Positions 8,268-17,053 are shown, numbered from the stretch's first letter. The stretch: DNA of 64,000 nucleotides from Nocardia sp. XZ_19_385 (GCF_015355755.1 NZ_JACVEE010000001.1:558001-622000); one strand, 5' to 3'. The notes: generated from the letters alone by a model not told the origin. Numbers and translations: made by a program.

Positions 8268-8644
8268 AACGCCGGGCGCGCCCGCAGGTAGTACTCGGCA
8301 TTGAGACCGATCAACAACTGCCGCACCACGATCGGCGCCCAGCTCGCGGACGGGTCGTGCACCACCTCCGGCTCGATCAGCTCGAGTGTGCTGCCCTTCC
8401 ACTCGAGCTGGAAAGCGCCGGCGGCGGTGAGGTTCTTGACCCAGTCGACCTTCGGACCGTAGGTGAGCGCCACCCGATACTCGCCCTCACTTTCGAACAC
8501 CGTCACCGGTGTCCGATACGCGCGCCCGGATTTTCGGCCCTTGTGCACGATCGTCCCGAAGGGCGGAACCCGGCCGGCGAGCAAACTCGCCGCCGGGTTC
8601 GTGACGTGCCGGTTGAATCTCGCGAGTGCGCGGGGAAGCACCAT
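8264..8644 (-). CDS. Deazaflavin-dependent nitroreductase-like protein (DDN family)
   Basis: 126 residues, the usual length of the small split-barrel F420H2-dependent reductases. Typical features are GTIVHKGRKSGRAYRTPVTVF (residues ~28-50), where the basic G-R-K-S-G-x-x-R-x-T-P motif contacts the deazaflavin phosphate tail, and VDWVKNLTAAG (~66-76). It converges with the YidC gene and diverges from the Nudix gene, with 51 bases between starts. Family members reduce quinones or nitro compounds; substrate not predictable. Confidence 0.85.
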   Translation of the reverse strand: MVLPRALARFNRHVTNPAASLLAGRVPPFGTIVHKGRKSGRAYRTPVTVFESEGEYRVALTYGPKVDWVKNLTAAGAFQLEWKGSTLELIEPEVVHDPSASWAPIVVRQLLIGLNAEYYLRARPAF

Positions 8645-8695
8645 GGGCCGGTCCTCTCATCGGGGAACGCGCTGACCTCACGGTACTCTCGGCCG

Positions 8696-9241
8696 GTGTC
8701 AGCGCAGCCGAACTCGCAGCCTCAACAGAGTGAAATGATCGCGGTCTATGACCGGCTGGGCCGGGTGATCGGCGCCGAGGACCGGGCGCGGGTGTACCGC
8801 GAGGGGCTCTGGCACGCCAGCTCGGGTGTGCTGGTCCGCTCGCCCGACGGGGAGCGGGTCTACGTGCACCGGCGCACCGACACGAAGATGGTGTTCGCGG
8901 GGATGCACGATTGCCTGGCCGGTGGCGTGGTCGGCCCGGGTGAGGATCCGGAGCAGACAGCGGTGCGCGAGCTGGCCGAAGAGCTCGGGATCGTGTTGCC
9001 GGAGGGTACGAGCCCGTTGCCGATGGCCAGCGCCGCATGGGACGGCGAGTGGAACGGAAAACCCATGCGCTGCCACCTGTTCGCATACGAACTGCGCTAT
9101 GACGGCCCGATCCGGCATCAGCCGGAGGAGATCGCCGACGGCTGGTGGTGGACCGACGCCGAATTGCGCGCGCACCTGGCGGATCCGGAGTGGCCGTTCG
9201 TCCCCGACACCCGGGTTATCGTCGAGGACCTGATCGCATGA
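8696..9241 (+). CDS. Nudix hydrolase
   Basis: 181 residues from a GTG start. A complete Nudix box G-x5-E-x7-REL-x-EE-x-G occupies residues 77-99, and the protein resembles the YfcD/isopentenyl-diphosphate-isomerase-like branch (HRRTDTKMVFAGMHD before the box). It should cleave a nucleoside diphosphate linked to another moiety with Mg2+; substrate unknown. No clear ribosome-binding site precedes GTG 8696. An internal ATG at residue 14 is an alternative. A strong terminator begins right after the stop. Confidence 0.85.
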   Translation: MSAQPNSQPQQSEMIAVYDRLGRVIGAEDRARVYREGLWHASSGVLVRSPDGERVYVHRRTDTKMVFAGMHDCLAGGVVGPGEDPEQTAVRELAEELGIVLPEGTSPLPMASAAWDGEWNGKPMRCHLFAYELRYDGPIRHQPEEIADGWWWTDAELRAHLADPEWPFVPDTRVIVEDLIA

Positions 9242-9242
9242 A

Positions 9243-9272
9243 AAACGGCCCACCGGAATCCCGGTGGGCCGT
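9243..9272 (+). terminator. Rho-independent-type terminator after the Nudix gene
   Basis: A perfect 13-bp stem (AACGGCCCACCGG and its complement) closes a 4-base loop, two bases beyond the stop. It also faces the minus-strand peptide gene ending at 9293, so it may act in both directions. Confidence 0.85.
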
Positions 9273-9292
9273 TCTGGTCGGGCAGCGGTGCG

Positions 9293-9364
9293 TCAGCCTG
9301 CGCTGAGGGAGCTCAGATTGAGCACGTTCTTAAAGAGTTCGGTCAACACAGCGAGCATCTCCAT
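9293..9364 (-). CDS. Short amphipathic peptide, 23 residues
   Basis: A complete small frame: ATG, 23 codons, TGA. The peptide begins MEMLAVLTELFKN and ends LSSLSAG. Hydrophobic residues recur every 3-4 positions, giving an amphipathic helix. AAAAGGA lies about 8 bases upstream of ATG, and the bidirectional hairpin at 9243-9272 follows the stop after ~20 bases. It lies 124 bases downstream of the AIM24 gene on the same strand. It has no signal peptide. The second short peptide (30871-30951) shares size, helix pattern and the C-terminal SAG. Coding status is inferred from these features only. Confidence 0.5.
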   Translation of the reverse strand: MEMLAVLTELFKNVLNLSSLSAG

Positions 9365-9488
9365 GAGGTGAATCCTTTTATCGACGAGTGGGATAGGAGC
9401 CCACAGCATCGCGGGTGTCCACGTCACGCCGGTGAACTCCGGATGTCATCCTCGCGTTGAAACCCTCACCACGCAATCGATCGGACAG

Positions 9489-10169
9489 TCAGCTGGTCGA
9501 CGCGACCGACCCGGCCCACGCCGCGAACGCGCCCGGATTGCGGGTCTGCAGCAGTACCCGTCCGGGGCCGACGAAGTCGAAGACGAACCCTTCTCCGGAT
9601 TTCAGCGACTGGATCGACCGCCCGGACACCGCGCGCCGGATGGTGAAGTTCATCGCCAGGTCGTAGGCCACCACATGCCCGGTGTCGATGGTGATCGGCT
9701 CGCCCGGCTGCAGATCGATGACATCGATCGCGCCGAACACGCCGACCACGACCTCGCCGTCGCCGTGCGCGCGCAACCCGAAGCCGCCCTCACCGCCGAA
9801 GAGGTTCGCGAATCCGCCCCATTTGCTTTCCACCTGCACACCATGGGAATTGGCGATCCATCCGCCGCGGCTGATGAAGTACGGCCGGTCCTGGGTGATC
9901 TGCAGATTCAGCATGTCACCGGGGAGCGCGGGCGCCACATCGACCCACCCGCCCTGCGGCGGCGCGGTGAAGGTGGACACGAAGAACGATTCGCCGGAGA
10001 GCACCGACCGCTTGAGCCCGGCCAGAATTCCGCCCTCGGCCTTGGCCTGTAGCGTCACGCCGGCCGAATGGGCCACCATGGCACCGCTTTCCACGCGCAT
10101 CGGCTCGCCGCCTTCGAGGAAGCACCGCGCGATGGTGGAGGCGGGATTGTGGCGCAGTTGTACCTTCAT
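9489..10169 (-). CDS. AIM24 family protein
   Basis: 226 residues, beta-rich throughout, in line with the AIM24/TIGR00266 family of paired beta-sandwich proteins. Recognisable parts are the start MKVQLRHNPASTIARCFLEGGE, SGAMVAHSAGVTL, Gly-rich loops around 110-135, and the closing GPGRVLLQTRNPGAFAAW. The biochemical function of bacterial members is not established. It follows the ArsC-like gene by 21 bases, and with the ArnT-like gene upstream forms a three-gene minus-strand unit. Confidence 0.85.
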   Translation of the reverse strand: MKVQLRHNPASTIARCFLEGGEPMRVESGAMVAHSAGVTLQAKAEGGILAGLKRSVLSGESFFVSTFTAPPQGGWVDVAPALPGDMLNLQITQDRPYFISRGGWIANSHGVQVESKWGGFANLFGGEGGFGLRAHGDGEVVVGVFGAIDVIDLQPGEPITIDTGHVVAYDLAMNFTIRRAVSGRSIQSLKSGEGFVFDFVGPGRVLLQTRNPGAFAAWAGSVASTS

Positions 10170-10190
10170 ATTTGCCGACCCTACAGCGAT

Positions 10191-10550
10191 TCAGCCGAGG
10201 TTACGCAGAGCTTCGTCGGTGCGCGCCACAACCGCGCCGCCGCCGTCTCGCAACACGATGGGACGCTGGATCAACTTGGGATTCGCGGCGAGCGCGTCGA
10301 TCCATCGATCCCGGTCGGCGGCGGTGCGACCCCAGCCCGAGATGCCGAGATCCTTGGCGACCTGTTCGCCGGTGCGGGTGATGTCCCACGGCTCGGCGCC
10401 GAGCCGTTTCAGCACGTCACGCAGTTCCGCCGCGGTCGGCGGATCATCGAGGTAGCGGCGCTCGGTGTATTCGATTCCGGCCGCGTCCAGGTGCGCCATC
10501 GCATTGCGGCTTTTGGTGCAGCGCGGGTTGTGCCAGATCTCGGTGGTCAT
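10191..10550 (-). CDS. ArsC/Spx-family reductase
   Basis: 119 residues. The ArsC-family signature is near the N-terminus: WHNPRCTKSRNA with the redox Cys at about residue 11 and the adjacent Lys-Ser-Arg. Later come the helical L-x-x-x-L-x-x-x-G (LKRLGAEPW) and PIVLRDGG, the family's R-P-I-V motif. This is the thioredoxin-fold arsenate reductase/YfgD class. No arsenic genes are nearby, so the substrate may be something else. Ten bases separate it from the ArnT-like gene upstream. Confidence 0.85.
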   Translation of the reverse strand: MTTEIWHNPRCTKSRNAMAHLDAAGIEYTERRYLDDPPTAAELRDVLKRLGAEPWDITRTGEQVAKDLGISGWGRTAADRDRWIDALAANPKLIQRPIVLRDGGGAVVARTDEALRNLG

Positions 10551-10560
10551 GGCGTCCAGA

Positions 10561-12093
10561 TTAGAGGTGCATCAGCACCGGCCAGACTTCCGACCAGGGG
10601 TGTCGCAGGCCACTGCACAGCCAGACGGTGACGTTCTGGGTATTGCCCGGGTAGCCGAGGCGGGTGTCGACCTTGCCGACAGGTTCGACGTCATCGAATT
10701 GCCAGCGCAGGAAGTCTTCGTTGAGGCCGACCGCGATGATGTCGGTGGCGTTGTCCGGCGGAGTGCCGAAATAGCCGAAGCCGCGGCTGGCGCTGTAGAC
10801 GGGTGGCAGTTCGGCGCGGGCGAGCTGATCCAATGCGCTTGCCTGCCAATAGGTGTCGGTGATGATGATGGTGCCGTCGCGTTGTTGCGGAGACAGTTCG
10901 TGGTAAATCTGGGTAACTTCTTCGGTCAGGTCGGGCCAGCCGAATTCACCGTAGACACCGATGTCGATGGTGGCTTCGGCGTCGTTGCGCGGCGGCCGGA
11001 TCTGGGCGGCCGTGCGCCACGGTGTGTCCGACAGGACAAGGCCGACGGCCACTACAGCGAGGACGGCGGTGGCGAAAGCGACTGCCTTACGATCGGGAAT
11101 CCGCAGTCGCCCAACCAGTTTCACCACACCGACCGCACCCGCCGCCAGCGCCACCCCGTACATCCCGGCCATGTAATAGATCCGGCCGCCGATCAGCAGG
11201 AAGATCGCCACGAGCAACACCAGGGTGGCACCGAGGAACCGGTAGGGCCGCAGCGTGCGATGCCGCAGTAGCGCCCACGTCCCGTAGACCAGCAGGACCG
11301 CGCCGAGGTACCCGGCGGTGAGCAGCGCCAGCGGCACGAACATCAGGCGGCCGCCGAGCACATCCTGCTCGCCGCTGATCACCGCGCCCATATGCAGTTG
11401 CGGCCAGCCGTGTTTCGACTGCCAGATCAGCGTCGGCACCGTCGCCAGCACCACGATCAGTCCGCCGAGCCACAGCAGCGGCCGGCGCACCAGCTCCCGG
11501 GGCCCGAAGATCAGCGCGGTCACCGCGACACAGATCCAGAAGAACGGGATCAGCCATTTCACCTGCATGTCGACGGCGGTCACGAGCGCGGCGCACAGCA
11601 GCAGGCCGTCGCGGCGGGTGCGGACCCAGCGCACTACACACCAGGTGATGATCACCCACAGCACGGTGTCGACGGCGTTGGTAGTGAGGATCTTGCCCTG
11701 CAACAGCAGGAACGGGGAGGTCGCGTAGCCCAGGGTCGCGAGCAGTTGCGCCCAGCGGCCGCCGCCGAACTCCCGGGCGATCAGCGCGGTCAACACGATC
11801 GCCAGCACCGTCAAAGCGACTGCGGGCAAACGCAATACGAAATACGAACCGGGGGCGATGGTATCCATCGCACGGGCCAGCAGTGGCAGCACCGGACCCT
11901 GATCGGCATAGCCGAACGCGGGGCGGCGGCCCGCGGCGAGGAAGTACAACTCGTCGCCGAAGTAGCCGTAGCGGCTGATCGAGAACAGCAGCACCGCGGC
12001 GGAGACGACCGCGACCACGCAGATCTCCCGCCACGCGATCGGATGCACGGAAGTCGTCAGGCCAGGCGTGTGACGTGCTTCGATGTCGGTCAC
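10561..12093 (-). CDS. ArnT/PMT-like membrane glycosyltransferase (family 39), copy 1
   Basis: 510 residues with a dozen or so hydrophobic segments. The first periplasmic loop has the acidic pair in YFGDELYFLAAGR followed by GYADQGPVLPLLAR, as in GT39-type transferases that use polyprenyl-phosphate sugars. The C-terminal ~120 residues form a soluble extracytoplasmic domain. GTG at 12093 fits the family N-terminus. It is a full-length paralogue of the gene at 28612-30129, with shared blocks such as QVKWLIPFFWI, YWQASALD and RGFGYFGTPPD. It probably decorates a lipid or cell-wall polymer; acceptor unknown. Confidence 0.85.
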   Translation of the reverse strand: MTDIEARHTPGLTTSVHPIAWREICVVAVVSAAVLLFSISRYGYFGDELYFLAAGRRPAFGYADQGPVLPLLARAMDTIAPGSYFVLRLPAVALTVLAIVLTALIAREFGGGRWAQLLATLGYATSPFLLLQGKILTTNAVDTVLWVIITWCVVRWVRTRRDGLLLCAALVTAVDMQVKWLIPFFWICVAVTALIFGPRELVRRPLLWLGGLIVVLATVPTLIWQSKHGWPQLHMGAVISGEQDVLGGRLMFVPLALLTAGYLGAVLLVYGTWALLRHRTLRPYRFLGATLVLLVAIFLLIGGRIYYMAGMYGVALAAGAVGVVKLVGRLRIPDRKAVAFATAVLAVVAVGLVLSDTPWRTAAQIRPPRNDAEATIDIGVYGEFGWPDLTEEVTQIYHELSPQQRDGTIIITDTYWQASALDQLARAELPPVYSASRGFGYFGTPPDNATDIIAVGLNEDFLRWQFDDVEPVGKVDTRLGYPGNTQNVTVWLCSGLRHPWSEVWPVLMHL

Positions 12094-12184
12094 GCAGCAG
12101 AATGTAGCGGGAAACGGCCAGCGGACCTCCGACCTGCGCGGGCGAGTCCCGGCGGCAATCGGCGGCCCGGACGATACTGGTGCC

Positions 12185-12688
12185 ATGAGCGAGCACAAAC
12201 CCGCCGAAAACCCGTTCGGCACACCGACAACCAGCGGACCCGAGCCGCTGCTGAAGCGGCAGCAACTGGTCAACTCCATCGTCCGCACCATGCTGCGCGT
12301 CCCCGGCCTATCCCGGCTGGTCGGCAAGCGCCTGCTGGTCCTGCACGTGGTGGGGCGCAAATCCGGCAAGGTGTTCGACGTTCCGGTCGCCTACACCCGG
12401 CATAACGGCACCATCCTGATCGGCACCGCCCTGCGGCCCTGGGTCAAGAACCTGCGCCCCGGCACGCCGGTGACCGCCTCACTGGGCGGCAAGCCGCGCG
12501 AGTTCGATCCGCGCGTGCACACCGGCGAACTGGACGTCATGCGGCTCTACGAGGTCATCGCCAAGGACAATCCCACCAACGCCAAGTTCAACGGCATCGG
12601 GTTCGCCGAGGACGGCTCCCCGGTGAAGGCCGATATCTATCAGACCTGGAGGCTGGGCGGCGTCGTCATCGAGCTGACCCCGAACTGA
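12185..12688 (+). CDS. Deazaflavin-dependent nitroreductase family protein
   Basis: 167 residues, a split-barrel reductase of the same family as the gene at 8264-8644 but longer. The cofactor motif is VVGRKSGKVFDVPVAYTRHNG (residues ~58-78), followed by RPWVKNLRPGTPV. ATG 12185 starts cleanly after a 91-base gap shared with the divergent ArnT-like gene. It converges with the aminotransferase, three bases apart. F420H2-dependent reduction of an unknown substrate is expected. Confidence 0.8.
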   Translation: MSEHKPAENPFGTPTTSGPEPLLKRQQLVNSIVRTMLRVPGLSRLVGKRLLVLHVVGRKSGKVFDVPVAYTRHNGTILIGTALRPWVKNLRPGTPVTASLGGKPREFDPRVHTGELDVMRLYEVIAKDNPTNAKFNGIGFAEDGSPVKADIYQTWRLGGVVIELTPN

Positions 12689-12691
12689 ATA

Positions 12692-14005
12692 TCAGCGCAC
12701 GTATTCGTCGGCCACCTCCAGCACCTGGTCGACGAGCTCCAGTCCGGCGCGCAGGTCGTCGGCGGAGGTGGTCAACGGCGGCGCGATCTGGAATCGATTG
12801 CCCGCGTTGAACGGCCACACGCCGTGTTCCTTGGCGGCGGCGGTCACGCGCAGCATCGGTTCGGCCGCCGCTCCGGTCGCGGCGAACGGAATCAGCGGCT
12901 CCCGGGTGCCCTGGTCGCGGACCAGTTCCAACGCCCAGAAGAACCCGAGGCCGCGCACCTCACCGATGCTGGGATGCCGAGTAGCCAACTCCTGCAAGCC
13001 TTTTCCGAGCACCTCCGCGCCCACGGTGCGCACATGGTCGAGAATGCCGTCGCGTTCGAAGATGCCGATGGAGGCCACGCCCGCCGCGCACGCCAGCGGA
13101 TGACCCGCATAGGTGAGGCCGCCCGGGTAGAGGGTGTCGTCGTAGCGTTGCGCGATCCGCTCGGCCATCAGGACGCCGCCGAGCGGAACATAGCCGGAGT
13201 TCACGCCTTTGGCGAAGGTGATGATGTCGGGTTCGACGTCCCAGGCCTGGACCGCGAACCACTCCCCGATCCGGCCGAAGCCGACCATCACCTCGTCGGC
13301 GATGTAGACGATGCCGAATTCGTCGCACAGCGCCCGGACGCCGGCGAGATAGCCGGGCGGCGGGACCAGGACACCGTTGGTGCCGACGACGGTCTCCAGG
13401 ATCAGGCCCGCGATGTGGTTCGGGCCCTCCAGCTCGATGACCTGCCGCAGATGACTCAGCGCCGCCGCCGTCTCGTCCTCGGGACTGGTTGTGCCCCACG
13501 GGGATCGGTACGGATAGGGCGCGAAGAACCGCGTCACGTCGACATTGGTGGGTTCCGCGCCCCAGCGGCGCGGTTCACCGGTCAAGCCGATCGCCGTGCC
13601 CGTGCCGCCGTGGTAGGAGCGGTAGGCGGCGAGCATCTTGGTGCGGCCGGTGAAACTGCGCGCCAACCGCACCGCGTGCTCGACGGCTTCCGCGCCGCCG
13701 GTGGTGAACAGGATCCGATTCAGCTGTCCCGGTGCGCGTTCGGTGATCAGCCGCGCCAGGTCGCTGCGCGCCTGATTGCCGACCGTCGGTGAGATGGTGG
13801 CCAGCAGTTGCGCCTGCTCGACGATCGCGGCGACCATCTCCGGATGCTGATGGCCGATATTGACGTTCACCAGCTGGGAGGAGAAGTCCAGATATTTCTT
13901 GCCGTGCTCGTCCCAGAACCAGGACCCGGACGCCCCCGTGATCATCGGAGGCTTGGGGCCGCCCTGCACACTCCAGGGGTAGAAGACATGATCGTCCGCG
14001 CTCAT
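12692..14005 (-). CDS. Class III omega-amino-acid aminotransferase
   Basis: 437 residues, full length for the PLP fold-I class III transaminases. Visible motifs: TTGGAEAVEHAVRLAR (phosphate site), IVYIADEVMVGFGRIG (Asp that holds the pyridine N), and TFAKGVNSGYVPLGGV with the Schiff-base Lys. Last gene of the catabolic operon, its ATG overlaps the stop of the binding-protein gene (ATGA). With dihydropyrimidinase and beta-ureidopropionase upstream, beta-alanine (or beta-aminoisobutyrate) to malonate semialdehyde is the natural reaction, but this is inferred from context. Confidence 0.85.
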   Translation of the reverse strand: MSADDHVFYPWSVQGGPKPPMITGASGSWFWDEHGKKYLDFSSQLVNVNIGHQHPEMVAAIVEQAQLLATISPTVGNQARSDLARLITERAPGQLNRILFTTGGAEAVEHAVRLARSFTGRTKMLAAYRSYHGGTGTAIGLTGEPRRWGAEPTNVDVTRFFAPYPYRSPWGTTSPEDETAAALSHLRQVIELEGPNHIAGLILETVVGTNGVLVPPPGYLAGVRALCDEFGIVYIADEVMVGFGRIGEWFAVQAWDVEPDIITFAKGVNSGYVPLGGVLMAERIAQRYDDTLYPGGLTYAGHPLACAAGVASIGIFERDGILDHVRTVGAEVLGKGLQELATRHPSIGEVRGLGFFWALELVRDQGTREPLIPFAATGAAAEPMLRVTAAAKEHGVWPFNAGNRFQIAPPLTTSADDLRAGLELVDQVLEVADEYVR

Positions 14006-15144
14006 TTCCCACCTTCCGTCAATGTCACCTGGATGGGCTTGAAACCCGTTCCGGTGACGTCGGTTCCGCCGTCTTTGAGCAATTGCAAAGCCTTGGTGAC
14101 GTATTCGCTGGTGTAGGCGCTGGCGTCCGGATCCTTCGTCAGCACCGTCGCGCCCTCCGCGTTGCGGGTTTCCTTGGCGATCTTGACCGTTCGGTCCCAG
14201 GCCGCCTTGTCGACCATGCCGATCCCGGCGGGCGAGGGCCAGATCAGTTTGTTCACCTCGTTGATCTGCCACTGCTGATGGCTCGCGCCCAGGGTGCTGC
14301 CCGCGGCGACGGTGATGTCGCGGCACTTGTCGACGTTGTCGCGGCAGAAGGCCCAGCCCTTCAGGGAGGCGGCCAGGAAGCGCACGGTCTGGTCTTGATA
14401 TTTCGCGTCCGCGAGCTTCTCGGTGTTGGCCCAGATCGCGTCCTGCAGCATCGCCACCCCCTGGTCGTTCCAGTCGATGGTGGTGAAATCGTCCGCGGTG
14501 TAGAGCTTTCCGGTGGCGGGGTTCTTGGTCTCCAGCAGCTGCGCGTACTCGTTGTAGGACATGGCCTGGGCGGCGTTGATGTCCTTGGCGAGGAAGGCGT
14601 TCATATCGAACTGCTGCTGCACCAGTTTCACGTCGCGGGACGGATCGATGCCCGCCTTGGTCATGCCCGCGAAGAGTTCGAATTCGTTGCCGTAGCCCCA
14701 GTTTCCGACGGTCTTGCCCCGCAACGCCGCCGGGTCGGCGATGTTGTCGGACTTGAACGCGACCTGTTTGGTGCCCGAGCGCTGGAACACCTGCGCCACC
14801 TCGGTGATACCGGCGCCCGCTTCCCGGGAGGCCAGCGCCTTCGGCACCCACGCCACCGCGTAATCGGCCTGCCCCTGGGCGAGCACGGTCTGCGGGACGA
14901 TATCCGTTCCGCCGTCGAGGATTTCGACGGACAGGCCCTGCTCCTTGTAGAAGCCCTGATCGACCGCGGCCAGGTAGCCCGCGAACTGCCCCTGCTTGAA
15001 CCACTGCAACTGCAGGCGGACCTTGGTCAGGCCGTCGGCGGTGGTGCCCGAGCCGCTCTCGGTGGTACTGCAGCCGGTCAGCGCCGCCGCGGCGAGCACT
15101 GCCAGCGCCAGACAGGCGCGCAATCTCCGTGTGGGTCTGGTCAT
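14002..15144 (-). CDS. ABC importer substrate-binding lipoprotein, NMT1/THI5 type
   Basis: 380 residues with a lipoprotein signal: basic start, hydrophobic core and lipobox LTGC with the acylated Cys at 25. The mature part matches NMT1/THI5-like binding proteins for pyrimidine-like or sulfonate ligands (VRLQLQWFKQGQFAGYLAA, the DQGFYKEQGLSVEIL strand-helix, QADYAVAWVPKAL). It overlaps genes on both sides by ATGA, so import and catabolism are translated together. Ligand probably a pyrimidine, thymine or hydantoin derivative, judged by the operon's enzymes. Confidence 0.87.
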   Translation of the reverse strand: MTRPTRRLRACLALAVLAAAALTGCSTTESGSGTTADGLTKVRLQLQWFKQGQFAGYLAAVDQGFYKEQGLSVEILDGGTDIVPQTVLAQGQADYAVAWVPKALASREAGAGITEVAQVFQRSGTKQVAFKSDNIADPAALRGKTVGNWGYGNEFELFAGMTKAGIDPSRDVKLVQQQFDMNAFLAKDINAAQAMSYNEYAQLLETKNPATGKLYTADDFTTIDWNDQGVAMLQDAIWANTEKLADAKYQDQTVRFLAASLKGWAFCRDNVDKCRDITVAAGSTLGASHQQWQINEVNKLIWPSPAGIGMVDKAAWDRTVKIAKETRNAEGATVLTKDPDASAYTSEYVTKALQLLKDGGTDVTGTGFKPIQVTLTEGGK

Positions 15145-15911
15145 TTCGATCTCCTGAGGACGAGCCGGGGCTTGCGAGTGAGTAGTTCCAGTAGGACGAC
15201 GGCGGCAAGGAAGACCAGGCCGACGAGCATGGCGCCGGCGACGTAGGCCCAGGCGCGGGGATAGGCGGTGTTCGAGGCGGCGGAGATGATGCGGGAGCCG
15301 AGGCCGTTCTGCAGGCCGCCGAAGTATTCGGCGATGATCGCGGCGATCACCGCCCCCGGTGCGGCGATGCGCAGGCCGGTGAACAGGTGCGGGAGCGCGG
15401 CGGGCAGCCGGACGGTGCGAGTGACCTGCCAGCCGCCGGCGGCATAAGAGGTCATCAGGTCCTGATGCACCTGTGGCACCTGGCGCAGACCCTTGACGGT
15501 GCTGACGAACATCGGGAAGAACACCACGATCGTGACGACCATGCGGCGCGGAGTGTCGGTGGTGGTCGAATACATCGAATTCAGCAGGGGCGCGAGGGCG
15601 ACGATCGGGACGGCGGCGGCAGCGGCGGCCAGCGGGCTGAGCAGTCCGTCGACGATGTGGAACCGCACCGCCACCATCGCGGCGACGATGCCGAGGACCG
15701 CGCCGAGGAGCAGGCCGACCACGGCGTTGGTGCCGGTGGCGGTGGCGGCTTCGAGGATGCGGCCGAAGTTCTCGCCGAACTGCTCGGCGATGGCGGTGGG
15801 TGCGGGCAGCAGGAAAGACGGGACGCCCGCCGCGACGGTGAGGATCTGCCAGAGTGCCAGCCCACCGATGCCGAAAAGGACCGGCGGAAGTATCGATTTC
15901 AGCGATGTCAT
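15141..15911 (-). CDS. ABC importer permease
   Basis: 256 residues, about six membrane segments. The cytoplasmic coupling loop EAA-like motif is seen at AAGGWQVTRTVRLPAALPHLFTGLRI (residues ~160-185). This is the SsuC/TauC/ThiX type that partners NMT1 binding proteins. Start and stop overlap the neighbours by four bases each. A second, different permease (17050-17940) lies on the other side of the ATPase, so the transporter is probably a heterodimer. Confidence 0.87.
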   Translation of the reverse strand: MTSLKSILPPVLFGIGGLALWQILTVAAGVPSFLLPAPTAIAEQFGENFGRILEAATATGTNAVVGLLLGAVLGIVAAMVAVRFHIVDGLLSPLAAAAAAVPIVALAPLLNSMYSTTTDTPRRMVVTIVVFFPMFVSTVKGLRQVPQVHQDLMTSYAAGGWQVTRTVRLPAALPHLFTGLRIAAPGAVIAAIIAEYFGGLQNGLGSRIISAASNTAYPRAWAYVAGAMLVGLVFLAAVVLLELLTRKPRLVLRRSK

Positions 15912-17053
15912 CGGAGGTCCCGGCCGGGCAGGTCGGCGTGACCACCGTGCAGGGCCTGGCGGACGGCGGCCACGGCCTCGAAGAACGGTGCGCTGGAGCG
16001 CACTTCGTCGGCGTCCTCTGCCCCCGCGCGGCCCCAGCCGCCGGTCTCGACGATGTCGGTGATGCGGCCGGGGCGTGGTGACATCACCACCACCCGATCC
16101 GAGAGGAACACCGCCTCCGGAATCGAGTGCGTCACGAATACCACTGCGGCACTGGTCTCCCCGGTGATACGGAGCAGTTCGGCCTGCATGCGTTCCCGGG
16201 TCATCTCGTCGAGCGCGCCGAACGGTTCGTCCATGAGCAGCAAGGAGGGTTTGCGTGCCAACGCCCGCGCGATCGCGACGCGTTGCTGCATACCTCCAGA
16301 CAGCTCGGGCGGATAGCGCGTGGCGAAGTCGGTCAGCCCGGCCATCTCCAGGAGTTCCGCACTGCGCCTGCGTCTTTCAGCCTTCGGAACCTTGCGCAAC
16401 TCCAGCGGGAGTTCCACATTCGCCTGTACGGTGCGCCAATCCAGCAGCCCGGCCTGCTGGAAGGCGATGCCGTAATCCTGATCGATTCGCGCCTGCCGCG
16501 CGGTCTTGCCGTGCACGGCCACGGTGCCGCTCGAGGGCTGCTCCAGATCGGCAATGATCCGCAGCAGCGTGGACTTACCGCAGCCGGAAGGACCGATCAG
16601 CGAGACGAACTCGCCCGCACCGACCGTGAGCGAGACCTCCGACAGCGCGGTCACCGAACCAGCCGAGAAGAGCTTCCCGACTCCGCCCAGCACGACCGCC
16701 GCGACCGCGTCGGCCGCGACCTTACTGGCCGCCACTGGGTTGGTATCCGCCGAGTCAGCTGCCCCCGGCTCGACGGCGACCGTTTCAGCTGCCGCCTGGT
16801 CGGCCTCCACCTGGTTGGTCTCTGCCTGGTTGGCGGCCACCGTGTCAGCTGCCGCCTGGCTGGTCTCTGTCTGGTTGGCGGCCACCGTGTCAGCTGCCGC
16901 CTGGCTGGCTTCAACTTGGGTAGCGGCTACCGGGTTGGCGGCCGCCGGGGCAGCGTCTCGGCCCGCTGTCGGCAGAACGGCCTCCTCGCCCTCGACGGTG
17001 GCTGCGGGACGGGATAGTTCGGTGTCCTGTGCCGGGCGTTGCTTGGCGATCAA
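15908..17053 (-). CDS. ABC importer ATPase with a repeat-containing N-terminal extension
   Basis: 381 residues. A standard SsuB/TauB-type ATPase occupies ~120-381: Walker A GPSGCGKST (154-162), Q-loop FQQAGLL, signature LSGGMQQR, Walker B LLLMDEPFGALDE, His switch FVTHS. The first ~118 residues are an Ala/Thr/Val/Gln-rich extension with 15-residue repeats (51-65, 66-80 and a partial at 86-95), absent from usual relatives. The TTG start overlaps the permease stop (TTGA), which argues that the extension is translated, though a start nearer the ATPase domain cannot be excluded. Confidence 0.85.
   Translation of the reverse strand: MIAKQRPAQDTELSRPAATVEGEEAVLPTAGRDAAPAAANPVAATQVEASQAAADTVAANQTETSQAAADTVAANQAETNQVEADQAAAETVAVEPGAADSADTNPVAASKVAADAVAAVVLGGVGKLFSAGSVTALSEVSLTVGAGEFVSLIGPSGCGKSTLLRIIADLEQPSSGTVAVHGKTARQARIDQDYGIAFQQAGLLDWRTVQANVELPLELRKVPKAERRRRSAELLEMAGLTDFATRYPPELSGGMQQRVAIARALARKPSLLLMDEPFGALDEMTRERMQAELLRITGETSAAVVFVTHSIPEAVFLSDRVVVMSPRPGRITDIVETGGWGRAGAEDADEVRSSAPFFEAVAAVRQALHGGHADLPGRDLR
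16769..16903 (-). repeat. 45-bp tandem repeats inside the ABC ATPase gene
   Basis: Two near-identical 45-bp units and a degenerate third encode residues 51-95. Each unit carries the codons for QAAADTVAANQ followed by a variable E-T pair. The units differ by a few substitutions, so they are old enough to have drifted but still obvious. Confidence 0.8.

Noticed and set aside
7115-8695. Nudix protein with a 500-residue N-terminal extension
   Set aside because: The extra frame overlaps the yidC paralogue in another frame and has no domain; GTG 8696 gives the normal length.
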